Positions 28,923 through 37,942 are shown, counted from the first letter of the stretch. The stretch is 64,000 nucleotides of DNA from an uncultured Clostridium sp. (GCA_930986425.1 CAKNJR010000010.1:1-64000), one strand, 5' to 3'. Notes: generated by a model not told the origin, from the letters alone. A program made the numbers and translations.

Positions 28923-29522
28923 ATGGAGAATTACATTAGAAAACTAGGAAGGAATTCAATCATATTATCAATAATCTTATTGGTTTTTGGACTATTTATG
29001 TATACTAATCCGATTAGTACAATTAATGTTATGATGATTGTATTTGGTGTAATACTTGTATTAGATGGTTTAGTACATTTAGTTTCATATTTTGCTATTA
29101 AAGATGAATATAGATTTTTTAGTAGTGAATTAGTTCAAGCTATAATTTATATAATTTTAGGTTTTGTACTAATGCTAAATTATTATAATATAAGTTATCT
29201 ATTACCAATAGTATTAGGAATATGGATTGTTGTAGAAAGCTTATTTAAACTACAAATAGCATTAAATATTAGAGATATTTATGATAGCCATTGGGGATTA
29301 TTATTAGGAATGTCAATAATAACAGCATTACTTGGAGCAGTTATCCTATTCAATCCTGTACAATCTTTAGCATTATTAACAAGAATTTGCGGTGTTGTAT
29401 TAATGATTGCAGAAGTAATTTCAATTTTTGAAGGCTTCTCAATTATTTCTAGAGTAGGAAAGATTAAAAAAGTAGAAAACGAAATAAAAAAAGAATATAA
29501 AAACATAAAAAGTGGGAAATAA
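28923..29522 (+). CDS. HdeD/DUF308-family membrane protein
   Basis: 199 residues with six hydrophobic helices in three pairs and a lysine-rich C-terminal tail. The repeated pattern of short Gly-rich helices (IVFGVILVLDGLVHL, IILGFVLML) is that of the DUF308 family to which E. coli HdeD belongs. The role is unknown. AAAGGAGGT precedes ATG 28923, and a strong terminator follows. Confidence 0.8.
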   Translation: MENYIRKLGRNSIILSIILLVFGLFMYTNPISTINVMMIVFGVILVLDGLVHLVSYFAIKDEYRFFSSELVQAIIYIILGFVLMLNYYNISYLLPIVLGIWIVVESLFKLQIALNIRDIYDSHWGLLLGMSIITALLGAVILFNPVQSLALLTRICGVVLMIAEVISIFEGFSIISRVGKIKKVENEIKKEYKNIKSGK

Positions 29523-29540
29523 AATCCCACTTTTTTAAAT
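29506..29540. terminator. Bidirectional terminator
   Basis: AGTGGGA and its complement with A-run and T-run arms around 29506-29517 and 29525-29536. It serves the DUF308 gene and the leftward dpaB. Confidence 0.8.
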
Positions 29541-30119
29541 TCATAATATTATAGGCTCTATTTGTTCGCCATTTAAGGCATATTCTATTGTTTTTATTAT
29601 ATATTCCTCGTCGAAAACTATTGAGCGAGGTTTAGTTATTGGGTTATCTTGCTTAAATGGAACAAAATAATAATTTCTTCTGTTTAATAATGTACCTATG
29701 TTTTGTGCACTACCACTTAATGCATCATTGGTAGAAATGGCTATAATCAAAGGATTTTCATTCCTTAGATGAGATTTTGCAGCCATGGTAACAGGAGTAT
29801 CAGTAATTCCGTTTGCTAATTTTGCAATTGTATTTCCTGTTGTAGGAGCAATAATCATAATGTCAGTCATTTTTTTCGGACCGATAGGCTCAGCTCCTTG
29901 TATAGTATGGATAATTTTGTTTCCAGTAATTTCTTCAATTTGAGCTATAAAGTCTTCAGCTTTACCAAATTTGGTATCTAATTCATATGCATTATATGAC
30001 ATAATAGGAAGAACTTCAGCTCCTTCTTTAACAAGTTCTTTTATTTTTGGTATTGTTTTAGAGAATGTGCAGAAAGAACCTGTTAAGGCAAAACCGATTT
30101 TTAAATCTTTAAATTTCAT
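29541..30119 (-). CDS. dpaB: Dipicolinate synthase subunit B
   Basis: 192 residues, usual length. DpaB (SpoVFB) is the flavoprotein-like subunit that, with DpaA, oxidises dihydrodipicolinate to the spore-core compound dipicolinate in the mother cell. GFALTGSFCTFSKTIP, IIAPTTGNTIAKLANGITDTPV and ALSGSAQNIGTLLNRRNYYFVPF are characteristic. It implies that the organism makes endospores. The usual upstream partner dpaA is not next to it; the neighbouring gene on that side is a recombinase. Confidence 0.9.
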   Translation of the reverse strand: MKFKDLKIGFALTGSFCTFSKTIPKIKELVKEGAEVLPIMSYNAYELDTKFGKAEDFIAQIEEITGNKIIHTIQGAEPIGPKKMTDIMIIAPTTGNTIAKLANGITDTPVTMAAKSHLRNENPLIIAISTNDALSGSAQNIGTLLNRRNYYFVPFKQDNPITKPRSIVFDEEYIIKTIEYALNGEQIEPIIL

Positions 30120-30342
30120 ATACCTCCTTCTTGAAAATTTAATTGTAAAAGTTACATTAAAATATAAAGTATGCGAATAATTTACTTTGTATATGTAATG
30201 AAACCTACTTATTATTATAATATGAATTTACATAAAACTTGTTGCACTTTACTTGAAATTGTAAGCGAAAAAAGATAAAATTAATGTATTATAATAAAGG
30301 AGTATTATTATATTGAAAAACTGATTTTTAATTATTTAACTT

Positions 30343-30372
30343 AAAAGAGAGGTGATTAAATCACTTCTCTTT
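30343..30372 (-). terminator. Terminator overlapping the recombinase stop
   Basis: A 12-pair stem (AAAGAGAGGTGA with its partner across a 5-base loop) includes the last codons of the recombinase gene and is followed on the minus strand by T-rich sequence. Confidence 0.7.
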
Positions 30373-31362
30373 AGCTTTAAATTGTGATAATGGGTTGCTT
30401 TCAACAGCATTTCTAACTTGCTCATTATCCACGTGTGTATATATTTCAGTTGTTGATATACTTTGATGTCCTAGAAGCTCTTGCAAAGCTCTTATATCAA
30501 CATTACCATACTTATACATTAATGTTGCAGCAGTATGTCTTAATTTGTGAGTCGAGTATTTAGTAGTGTCTAAGCCAGCTTTTTGTAATTCTCTTGATAC
30601 AACATTCTCAACTGTACGTTTGCTAATTCTTTGTCTATAACTACTTAAGAATAGAGCTTTATCTGAATTCTTACTATCTTTTTTTACACCTTCTTTTGGC
30701 CTAACGTTTAAATATGATTTGATTGCATCAATGCAAGATTTATTTAAATAAATAGAGCGTTCTTTATTTCCTTTACCAATTACAGTCATCTTTTGGTCAT
30801 CAAATTTTATATCTGCAATATTTATTCCTACTAATTCTGATAAACGCAAACCACAATTTAAAAATAATGTAATTATGGCAAAATCTCTTTCTTTATTTTT
30901 ATTATCTTTATCCTCAAACGTGTTATTTAAAAGCTTTTCACTATCTTCCAATGTTAAATATCTAGGGAGTCTTTTATTAAGCTTTGGAGTTTCTAGGTTT
31001 TGTGCGGGATTATCTTTCAACATCTTTGATGTTATGGTCAAATATTTAAAAAATATTCTAATTGTAGAAATTTTTTTTGCACAAGTAGCAGGACCACATC
31101 TGCGATTGATTGAAAGATAAGAGATAAAGCTATGTATATCTTCTTGTTTTACCTTAGATAATTGCTCTAAGGTAAAATCTTTAATTGTTATTTGATTAAA
31201 TTCCTTTTCAGATGTTATTCCAAAATGATACTTCATATACCTTAAAAACATTCTTAAATCGCAATTATATTGATTAACTGATTCTGGTGATTTATTTTTA
31301 TATGCTAATTGATATTGCAAAAAAGAATTTAAATATTCTGGATTATTTTCTGTATTTATCAT
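30361..31362 (-). CDS. Tyrosine recombinase (XerC/XerD type)
   Basis: 333 residues with an N-terminal SAM-like DNA-binding domain (to about 115) and a C-terminal catalytic domain. The catalytic set is complete: R in CGLRLSEL, K in GKGNKER, HKLRHTAATL (H-x-x-R), H in LGHQSIS and the tyrosine in TTEIYTHV. Length and layout are those of chromosomal Xer, but the sequence also fits an integrase of a decayed element, since the flanks carry many gene fragments. GGAGGT precedes ATG 31362. Confidence 0.9.
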   Translation of the reverse strand: MINTENNPEYLNSFLQYQLAYKNKSPESVNQYNCDLRMFLRYMKYHFGITSEKEFNQITIKDFTLEQLSKVKQEDIHSFISYLSINRRCGPATCAKKISTIRIFFKYLTITSKMLKDNPAQNLETPKLNKRLPRYLTLEDSEKLLNNTFEDKDNKNKERDFAIITLFLNCGLRLSELVGINIADIKFDDQKMTVIGKGNKERSIYLNKSCIDAIKSYLNVRPKEGVKKDSKNSDKALFLSSYRQRISKRTVENVVSRELQKAGLDTTKYSTHKLRHTAATLMYKYGNVDIRALQELLGHQSISTTEIYTHVDNEQVRNAVESNPLSQFKAKEK

Positions 31363-31519
31363 TTAGTTACCTCCATATATGCTAAAAATTGATAAGCTCA
31401 TTCTTTGTTAGAGTTATTATATATTAATAAAATGAAAAAATAAATACATAAGCAGTATTTTATTGTTATTTATAATATGTTATAATTGGTATATGAATAT
31501 ACGAAAAAGGAGAAAAATT

Positions 31520-32398
31520 ATGATAGATTTGCATATGCATACCAAAAATTCTGATGGTTCTGATACGACAGAAGAATTAATAAAAAAAGCCGAAGGTATG
31601 AAACTAAAATATATTTCCATAACTGACCACGACAACGTCCATGCCCACGAAGAAATAAGTGACAGACATCTTGAAAAACTTTTCTCAGGAAAAATAATTA
31701 CAGGAATAGAAATAAAATGCATTTATAAAAAGAGAACTATTGAGGTATTAGGTTATAAATACGACTTAAATAAAATGAGCGAATGGGTAACAAATTTTTA
31801 TAAAGATAAATCAAAGGAAGTATTACAAAGAAAATATTTTGATAAAACATATGATGCATGCAAACAGCTTGGATTTAAATTAACTGAAAAAGCTAAAATA
31901 GATTGGAATCCTAAAACAGATTGGGCAAGTTTTACCATATATTCTGATTTGAAAAAATATAAAGAAAACGAAGGTATTTATGCGGATGATATATTAAATG
32001 ATTTTACTACTTTTAATAAAAAATACTGTGGTGATATGAATAGTATTTTATACATAGATAAAAGTGATGACTACCCTTCTTTAGAAACTGCTATAAAAGC
32101 AATTAAAGACGCTGGTGGACTAGTATTTGTTGCACACGTATTTATTTATAAAGCTATTAAAGATAAACAAGCTTTTATAAACGACCTTATAGAAAATTAT
32201 GATATAGATGGATTTGAATGTTACCATAGCGAATTTACTGATGACCAAATTCAATACTTATTAAATTTGACTAAAGAAAAAGGATTATTAAGAAGTGGCG
32301 GAAGTGATTACCATGGTATTAATAAAAAAGGTATTGATATGGCAACTGGCAAAGGCAATTTAAAGATTGATGAATCTTTGGTAGAGGATTGGATATGA
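31520..32398 (+). CDS. PHP-domain metal-dependent phosphoesterase
   Basis: 292 residues from ATG 31520, chosen because AAAGGAGA lies directly before it. The N-terminal metal motif is DLHMHTKNSDGSD, then ITDHDNVHAHEE, a middle VFVAHVFIY and a C-terminal GGSDYHG. This is the PHP group that includes 5'-3' exonucleases of the YciV/RNase AM type; the exact substrate is unknown. Confidence 0.88.
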   Translation: MIDLHMHTKNSDGSDTTEELIKKAEGMKLKYISITDHDNVHAHEEISDRHLEKLFSGKIITGIEIKCIYKKRTIEVLGYKYDLNKMSEWVTNFYKDKSKEVLQRKYFDKTYDACKQLGFKLTEKAKIDWNPKTDWASFTIYSDLKKYKENEGIYADDILNDFTTFNKKYCGDMNSILYIDKSDDYPSLETAIKAIKDAGGLVFVAHVFIYKAIKDKQAFINDLIENYDIDGFECYHSEFTDDQIQYLLNLTKEKGLLRSGGSDYHGINKKGIDMATGKGNLKIDESLVEDWI

Positions 32399-32540
32399 GA
32401 TTAAAATTTAAGACTCATAACTAAATTTAGTTAACTTTTCTTTAGACTTGTTATAGAATACTACTATAGTTTATATTGTAATTAATTGTAATATAATATA
32501 GAATAAATAAATGTAGTAACAACTAAATATTTAGTAAAGG

Positions 32541-32795
32541 ATGTGTTCTTATGGAGGAAAAAAAGTTGTAAAAAATCATGTCTTTATTGATGGTAATAAA
32601 AGAATTGCAGCAACATTATTTATATATTTTCTAAAGTTTTATGACATATTATATAATGCAAATGGAAAAGTTATTGATAATCATACATTAAAAGCATTAA
32701 CATTGCTTGTTGCAGAATCTAACCCTAAAGAAAAAGAAGTTATGGTAAATTTGATTATGAACTTGTTTATTGCATTGCAGTGTATCATGATATAG
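32541..32795 (+). pseudogene. C-terminal fragment of a Fic/DOC (RhuM-Fic type) protein
   Basis: About 84 codons. VVKNHVFIDGNKRIAATLF carries the Fic active-site motif H-x-F-x-D-G-N-K-R, followed by IDNHTLKALTLLVAESNPKEKEVMV, the usual C-terminal end of Clostridial RhuM/DOC proteins. The roughly 250 residues that should precede it are absent. Its end runs in another frame into the HD fragment that follows. Confidence 0.8.
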
Positions 32796-33250
32796 CCCAT
32801 CACATTGATGCAAAAAATCATGAGATACTATCTGCTAAAATTCTTAGAAAAGATGAAAATTTGAAAAGATTTTTTAACGCTGAACAAATTAAAATAATGA
32901 GTGAAGCTGTTGAAGATCATCGTTCTTCAATGGTAGGAGACCCAAGAAGCATATATGGTAAAATTGTATCATCAGCAGATAGAAATACTGATGTTACAAC
33001 AACGCTTAGAAGGTGCTATTCATATAATAGAAAACATTACCCAGAATTGAATGAAGACGAAATAATTGAGGAGTGCAGACTCTTTAACATAAAGAAATTT
33101 GGCTTAAATGGATATGCAAGAACTAAGATGTTTTTTTATGATAAAGATTATGAAAAATATCTAAACGATATTACAAATCTGGCATTAGATAAAGAAAAAT
33201 TCTATAAATCTATATGTAAGGCAAATGGAATTATGGAGTCAAACACTTAA
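32747..33250 (+). pseudogene. N-terminally truncated HD-domain protein
   Basis: The frame from about 32747 reads DYELVYCIAVYHDIAHHID, then HEILSAKIL, EDHRSSM and KIVSSADRNTDVTTTLRR, the HD phosphohydrolase core. GTG 32780 could start a 156-residue product, but homologous residues are encoded upstream of it and are cut off by the overlapping Fic fragment at about 32745-32755. I read this as a deletion joint between two genes. Confidence 0.7.
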
Positions 33251-33255
33251 TTAGT

Positions 33256-33489
33256 ATGGTAAAATTTAAAATTGAACATGGATATTATCTGTATAAATTA
33301 GGTGATATATTAAAAGAGAAAAATATAAGCATAAACAAATTAGAAAAGGAAACAAATACGGATTTTAAAATAATTAAAAGATATATTAACGGAGAAATAG
33401 TTAGACCTGACATATTTGTCTTAGCAAGATTTTGTGGTTATTTAGATTGTGAAATTACAGATATTATAGAGTATAAAAGAAAAAATTGA
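33256..33489 (+). CDS. Small XRE-type helix-turn-helix regulator
   Basis: 77 residues. LGDILKEKNISINKLEKETNTDFKIIKRYINGE is a Cro/CI helix-turn-helix, followed by LARFCGYLDCEITDII, as in the YozG-like short regulators of Firmicutes. It starts five bases after the HD fragment; target unknown. Confidence 0.8.
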   Translation: MVKFKIEHGYYLYKLGDILKEKNISINKLEKETNTDFKIIKRYINGEIVRPDIFVLARFCGYLDCEITDIIEYKRKN

Positions 33490-33493
33490 ACGA

Positions 33494-33522
33494 TTGACAA
33501 TTTATTTATATTTTATTATAAT
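33494..33522 (+). promoter_or_regulatory. Consensus promoter of the 33571 gene (cassette 3)
   Basis: TTGACA (33494-33499), 17 bases, TATAAT (33517-33522): an exact sigma-A consensus pair. Confidence 0.8.
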
Positions 33523-33570
33523 AAGCTCAAGTTCTGTTGAATTTTCAAGTGTGGATTTAGAGGTAAGATT

Positions 33571-33798
33571 ATGGCTTTTTTTAAGAATCTTGAAAGAAAA
33601 TTAAATCAGCTCGATGATAGAGTTTTTAGAAAACTATGGGGAGAACCCGAATCTAGAATCTCCGAAGCTCAGGAATGTAAATTTGAGGAGAATTTGGCAG
33701 ATAAGGAAAAACGCCTCTTGAGTGTCTTTGCAACAAGAGAAATACAAGAACAAGTAATGGCAGAATACGAGTTTGCAAAAAAACATCATCTTTTGTAA
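33571..33798 (+). CDS. Small charged protein of unknown function (cassette 3)
   Basis: 75 residues, mostly charged helix (LERKLNQLDDRVFRKLWGEPESR...), no membrane segment and no family known to me. TTAGAGGT lies before ATG 33571. Base composition is a little higher in G/C than the flanks. It is flanked by a consensus promoter and a strong hairpin, as in cassettes 1 and 2. Confidence 0.6.
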   Translation: MAFFKNLERKLNQLDDRVFRKLWGEPESRISEAQECKFEENLADKEKRLLSVFATREIQEQVMAEYEFAKKHHLL

Positions 33799-33833
33799 AA
33801 GGCAGAACTAATATATACCACACTTGGAAAAGA

Positions 33834-33877
33834 ACGGATTGCAATTTATCTTACGCATGTAAGAAGTTGTAATCCGT
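33834..33877 (+). terminator. Hairpin after cassette 3
   Basis: An 11-pair outer stem (33834-33844 with 33867-33877, one G-U) encloses a small inner CTTAC/GTAAG stem. The following sequence is T-rich only in part, so it may be a structured 3' end rather than a classic terminator. Confidence 0.6.
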
Positions 33878-33999
33878 AATTTAAATTAAATTTTTGAATT
33901 TGTGAGAGCCAGCAGGGAGTGAGAGGAACAGTTTTTACAATTATATTGTTTACTTATTTATTAGAAATATAACAAAATAAAATTTACTAGCAGGAAGAA

Positions 34000-34135
34000 A
34001 TGAAATTTGGTATTGTGAGAAGAGTGGATGAATTAGGTAGATTAGTTTTACCAAAAGAAATGAGAGATGCATTAGGATGAGGAATTTATACAGAGTTGAA
34101 TATTACTACCAAATAAAATGATTGAAAAATATAAG
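34000..34135 (+). pseudogene. AbrB/SpoVT-type regulator fragment
   Basis: From ATG 34000 the 26 codons MKFGIVRRVDELGRLVLPKE and MRDALG are a typical AbrB DNA-binding start. A TGA at 34078-34080 stops it; the same frame then continues GIYTELNITT, and another frame continues MIEKYK. This is the order of an intact AbrB domain, so it is a decayed gene. Confidence 0.7.
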
Positions 34136-34180
34136 TGACTACGTTATAAATAATTATAGATAAGTTTTAAGGATAAAGAT

Positions 34181-34465
34181 ATGTTAAAATTAATAAAAAA
34201 TGAATTAATTAAAATATTTAAAAGAAAAAACATATATATTTTATTAGCAATATGGATAATAATAATAGTCATATATAATTTATTTGAAAAATTTTCAAGT
34301 CCTGATGTTGATATAAATATTCAATATCAAAGAGCTTATAATAATGATAAATTGCTTCTTGTAAATTATGATAATTTAAATGTTGATGATAGTTATGAAG
34401 AAATTGAAGAAAGAATAATAACTTATAGAATCAAACTCTTTAAAGAATGTATTATAAATAATTAA
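34181..34465 (+). pseudogene. ABC-2 type permease N-terminal fragment
   Basis: 94 residues: LKLIKNELIKIFKRKNIYILL and a membrane helix, the common start of ABC-2 exporter permeases, then about 50 hydrophilic residues and a stop. The remaining five helices are absent and there is no ATPase gene nearby. Confidence 0.6.
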
Positions 34466-34487
34466 AATTATTGGAGGATAAATTTAA

Positions 34488-34718
34488 ATGGAAGAAAAAA
34501 TTGATAGAAAAAGTAGAATTACCAAGGCTCAATTTGATATGATTAAGATTACAGGTAGAATTTCTGGTGAAGTTAAAGATATTTTAACAAGTGAAGATAA
34601 AAGTAAAATTCTTCAATCTGTAGAAAATGTAAATAATGAACTTTCTGCTTTGGCTTCAAGTATGCATGAATTAAGTGATGCTTTAAATTTGGATTTTAAT
34701 AAAATAATAGGAGGTTAG
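34488..34718 (+). CDS. Small helical protein upstream of the MazG-like gene
   Basis: 76 residues, all predicted helix with a heptad-like pattern (VKDILTSEDKSKILQSVENVN...). No family recognised. TTGGAGGA precedes its ATG, and it ends eight bases before the MazG-like gene, so the two are almost certainly co-translated and may be partners. Confidence 0.65.
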   Translation: MEEKIDRKSRITKAQFDMIKITGRISGEVKDILTSEDKSKILQSVENVNNELSALASSMHELSDALNLDFNKIIGG

Positions 34719-34725
34719 TATTAGA

Positions 34726-35391
34726 ATGACATTTGCACAATATGAATATTCGATTAAAGATAGTTTAGCTAAATATATTCGAGACAAAAAATCGGATGAT
34801 AAATATACGGAACTCATTTTAGGACTATATGAAGAAGCAGCAGAAGTTACATCTCCTATAAGAAGAAGTATTAAAGGAAATTTTCATGAAGAAGAAATAG
34901 ATATTAGTCATTTAGGGGAAGAAATAGGAGACGTACTTTGGTACATTTCACAAATTTCTGTACAATTACCTAATTGTAATTTGACAAAGATTGCACTAAA
35001 TAATTTAAAGAAAACACACTTGAATTTTAGAAAAGATTTAAAATCTGATGAGTCTATGAGTATATCTGAATATACACAGGGTGTATTAGAAACCTATAGG
35101 ACTAATTTGCCTGCTTCAAAACAAGATAGAGCAAGATTCTTTTGTTTAGGATTAATAAAAGAAATCGGAAAAGTATCAGAACTTTTTGGGGAACACAGAA
35201 TTGATGGTAATGTTCTAAATATGTATAAAATAGAAGAAAAAATGGGAGACGCCTTATGGTATTTATCTGCTATTTCTGAAACCTATGGCCTTAGTTTAGA
35301 ACGTATTGCTTTAAATAATATTAATAAAGTTCATGGCAGATATAATGTGGATGGAACTGTAAGAAAAGATAGTGAGGATGTATACAGATAG
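34726..35391 (+). CDS. Tandem MazG-like nucleotide pyrophosphohydrolase
   Basis: 221 residues holding two MazG-type four-helix units. The first has the full metal set, EEAAEV and EEIGDVLWYIS (E-x-x-E and E-x-x-D). The second has KEIGKVSELFGEH and EEKMGDALWYLSA, so its first acidic pair is partly lost and it is probably structural. MazG enzymes hydrolyse (d)NTPs or alarmones. The fused tandem could replace the usual dimer. It ends just past the start of the following GNAT. Confidence 0.75.
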   Translation: MTFAQYEYSIKDSLAKYIRDKKSDDKYTELILGLYEEAAEVTSPIRRSIKGNFHEEEIDISHLGEEIGDVLWYISQISVQLPNCNLTKIALNNLKKTHLNFRKDLKSDESMSISEYTQGVLETYRTNLPASKQDRARFFCLGLIKEIGKVSELFGEHRIDGNVLNMYKIEEKMGDALWYLSAISETYGLSLERIALNNINKVHGRYNVDGTVRKDSEDVYR

Positions 35392-35392
35392 T

Positions 35393-35903
35393 ATGAAACA
35401 AAGTTTTGAATTTGTAGAAGTTAATCAAAATAATAAATATATACTTGATAATGTTTTAGAATATTATCAGCATGAATTTAATGAGTTTTACAATTTTTTT
35501 GACGATTTAAATGAAAATGGAAGATATGAATTAATGTCAACTGATAAATATATTTTGGACATTAATTATAATGCTTTTTTAATTTATAAAATTGGTAAAA
35601 TTGCAGGTTTTATTATGATGAATAATTGTACTAAATTTATCAAAAAAGGAACTTATATTGCAGAGTTCTATATCATGCCTAAATATAGAAGGCGGCTTTT
35701 TTAGTATTGATTTACTTAAATATATTTTAAGCAAAAAACAAGGATATATTGAGATGAAAGTTTTAGAAAACAATAAAAAGGCATATAAATTATATGAGCT
35801 TCTTTGTGGAAGATATTTAAAGTCTTTTGAAACACATATAGTAGAAGAAGATAATGATTTATTTAAATATTATACTTTTAATACTATGGATATTATATCT
35901 TAA
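35393..35903 (+). CDS. GNAT-family acetyltransferase, apparent +1 frameshift at 35693
   Basis: Two frames make one acetyltransferase of about 169 residues. The first runs from ATG 35393 to KYRR at 35692 and would stop at 35703-35705. The second continues GFFSIDLLKYILSKKQGYIEMKVLENNKKAYKLYE, the acetyl-CoA loop and following helices. Dropping the C at 35693 joins Y-R-R to the acetyl-CoA glycine. The in-frame codon at the break is CGG. It overlaps the 3' end of the MazG-like gene. Confidence 0.7.
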
Positions 35904-36110
35904 TTTATTTTATGCTATAAAACTTTGATAATACAAACCCAAAATTATGCATATAGCATCATGAAATAATAGAATTTTGAATTTTAAGTAGTCAAATAAA
36001 TACTTTATAAAATATAGTACATTATAAAAAAGAATTTGTTCCGAAAACTTTAAAAATATTTACATTTTCGGAATATAATGATATACTAATTATGAGGTGA
36101 AGTGAAAAAT

Positions 36111-37302
36111 ATGAAATTAATAAAAAGAGAAATGTATTTAAATAAACTAATTAATGTATTAGGAACACCAGATATAAAGGTATTAACAGGAATAAGAAGA
36201 TCTCGGCAAGTCTAAATTACTCGAAGCTTTTAAAGAATATATAACCGATAATATTGAAAATCATAATATTATTCACATTAATTTTAATTTGCCTAAATTT
36301 GAGGAGTTAAAAGAATACCATAAATTATATGAGTACATTTCTAAAAATTATATTGAAAGTAAAAAGAATTTTATTTTAATTGATGAAGTACAAATGTGTG
36401 ATGGATTTGAGAAAGCCTTAAATGGACTACATGCAGAAGAAAAATATGATATATATATAACTGGGTCAAATGCTTTCTTATTAAGTAGTGATTTGGCAAC
36501 ATTATTTACTGGTAGAACATTTGAAATTGAAGTTTATCCATTTTCATTTAAGGAATATCTAAAATATTATAATTATAATGATATTCAAGAAGCGTTTGAT
36601 AAATATACTCAAGAAGGTGGAATGTCAGGTTCGTACATTTATAAAACTCAAGAAGAAAAATATCAATATATATCTGATGTTTTTAACACATTAATTATAA
36701 GAGATATTAAGCAAAAATATAATATAAAAAATACAGATGTGTTAAATAATTTAAATAATTATTTAATAGATAATATTTCAAACCTTACATCGTCTAACAA
36801 TATAACTCATTTTCTTAATAGCAACAACGTGAATATAACAGATAAAACTGTGAAGAATTATATAGATTATTTATGTAATGCATTTGCCTTCTATAAAGTC
36901 AAGAGATATGATATTAAAGGTAAAAAATATTTAAGTACACAAGATAAATATTACTTAGCAGATCACTCATTTAAATATGCCATATTAGGAACAAATAATA
37001 TGGACTTTGGAAGAACATATGAGAATATTGTAGCAATAGAATTGCTAAGACGAGGATATGAATTATATGTAGGAACTATGTATCAAAAAGAAGTAGATTT
37101 CATTGCTAAAAAGCGTAATGAAAATCTTTATATACAAGTATCTGATTATATTGGTGATGATAGCACTTTAAAAAGAGAAACAACTCCACTACTTCAAATA
37201 AGAGATGCATATCCTAAGATAATAATAGCAAGAACAAGACATGAAGATTATCAATACGAAGGAATTCAAATATATGATATTGCAAATTGGTTAGCAAAAT
37301 AG
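36111..37302 (+). CDS. AAA ATPase of the DUF4143 type, apparent +1 frameshift in the Walker A motif
   Basis: ATG 36111 reads MKLIKREMYLNKLINVLGTP and VLTGIRRS, then shifts. Dropping C 36204 gives RRS-GKSKLLEAFKEYI, an intact P-loop, and the frame stays open for a further 1,100 bases. It carries Walker B FILIDEVQM, ITGSNAFLL and the C-terminal nuclease-like DUF4143 region with FGRTYENIVAIELLRRGYELYVG. About 396 residues in all, the normal size for this group of mostly orphan ATPases linked to mobile or defence regions. Without the shift no P-loop protein would be made. Confidence 0.75.
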
Positions 37303-37412
37303 TAATTTATAGATTTCGCCTCTTTATCTAGACCAAAACCTAAACATAGAAAAAATGAAAAAATGATAGACTTTTTCAAGATAAAAGCTGAAGAATAAGG
37401 AGGAAGAATAAA

Positions 37413-37942
37413 ATGAAATTATATGTAATTAGACATGGTAATACAGATAGTAATGCATTAAATGTACTTAATGGAAAATTAGATGAAGATATAAATGGTA
37501 AAGGAATAAATCAAGCATTAGAGGCAGCTAAAATTGTGAAAGATTTAGATATAGATTTAATTATATGTTCTCCCTTATTGAGAGCAAGACATACTTGTAA
37601 TATTGTAAATGTAAATAATATCGAAGTTATATATGATAAGAGAATAGAAGAACGAGATTGGGGAACCTTAACAAATACTGTTGCCATAATGAATATTGGA
37701 ATTACTATTCTAAAGTAAAAATAGAAGGACTAGAAACTGTTCCGGAACTATTTGAAAGAGTTCATTTATTCTTAGATGAAATTAAAGAAACATATAAAGA
37801 AAAAAATTTATTAATTGTGACACATGGTGGTGTTGCTAGAGCAATTCATTTTTATTTTAATGAGTTACCAAAAGATGGACAAGTTAGAAAATATATACCT
37901 GGTAACTGTGAAATAAAAGAGTACGAGCTAGTTACTGAATAA
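37413..37942 (+). pseudogene. Histidine phosphatase (phosphoglycerate mutase-like), frame broken at about 37660
   Basis: The first frame gives YVIRHGNTDSNALNVLNGKLDE, the catalytic RHG, up to EERDWG. The second frame carries NEYWNYYSKVKIEG and LLIVTHGGVARAIHFYF with the second histidine. Joining them needs one more G in the G-run at 37660-37663. This break is a -1 type event in a homopolymer and differs from the C-before-glycine events. Confidence 0.75.
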
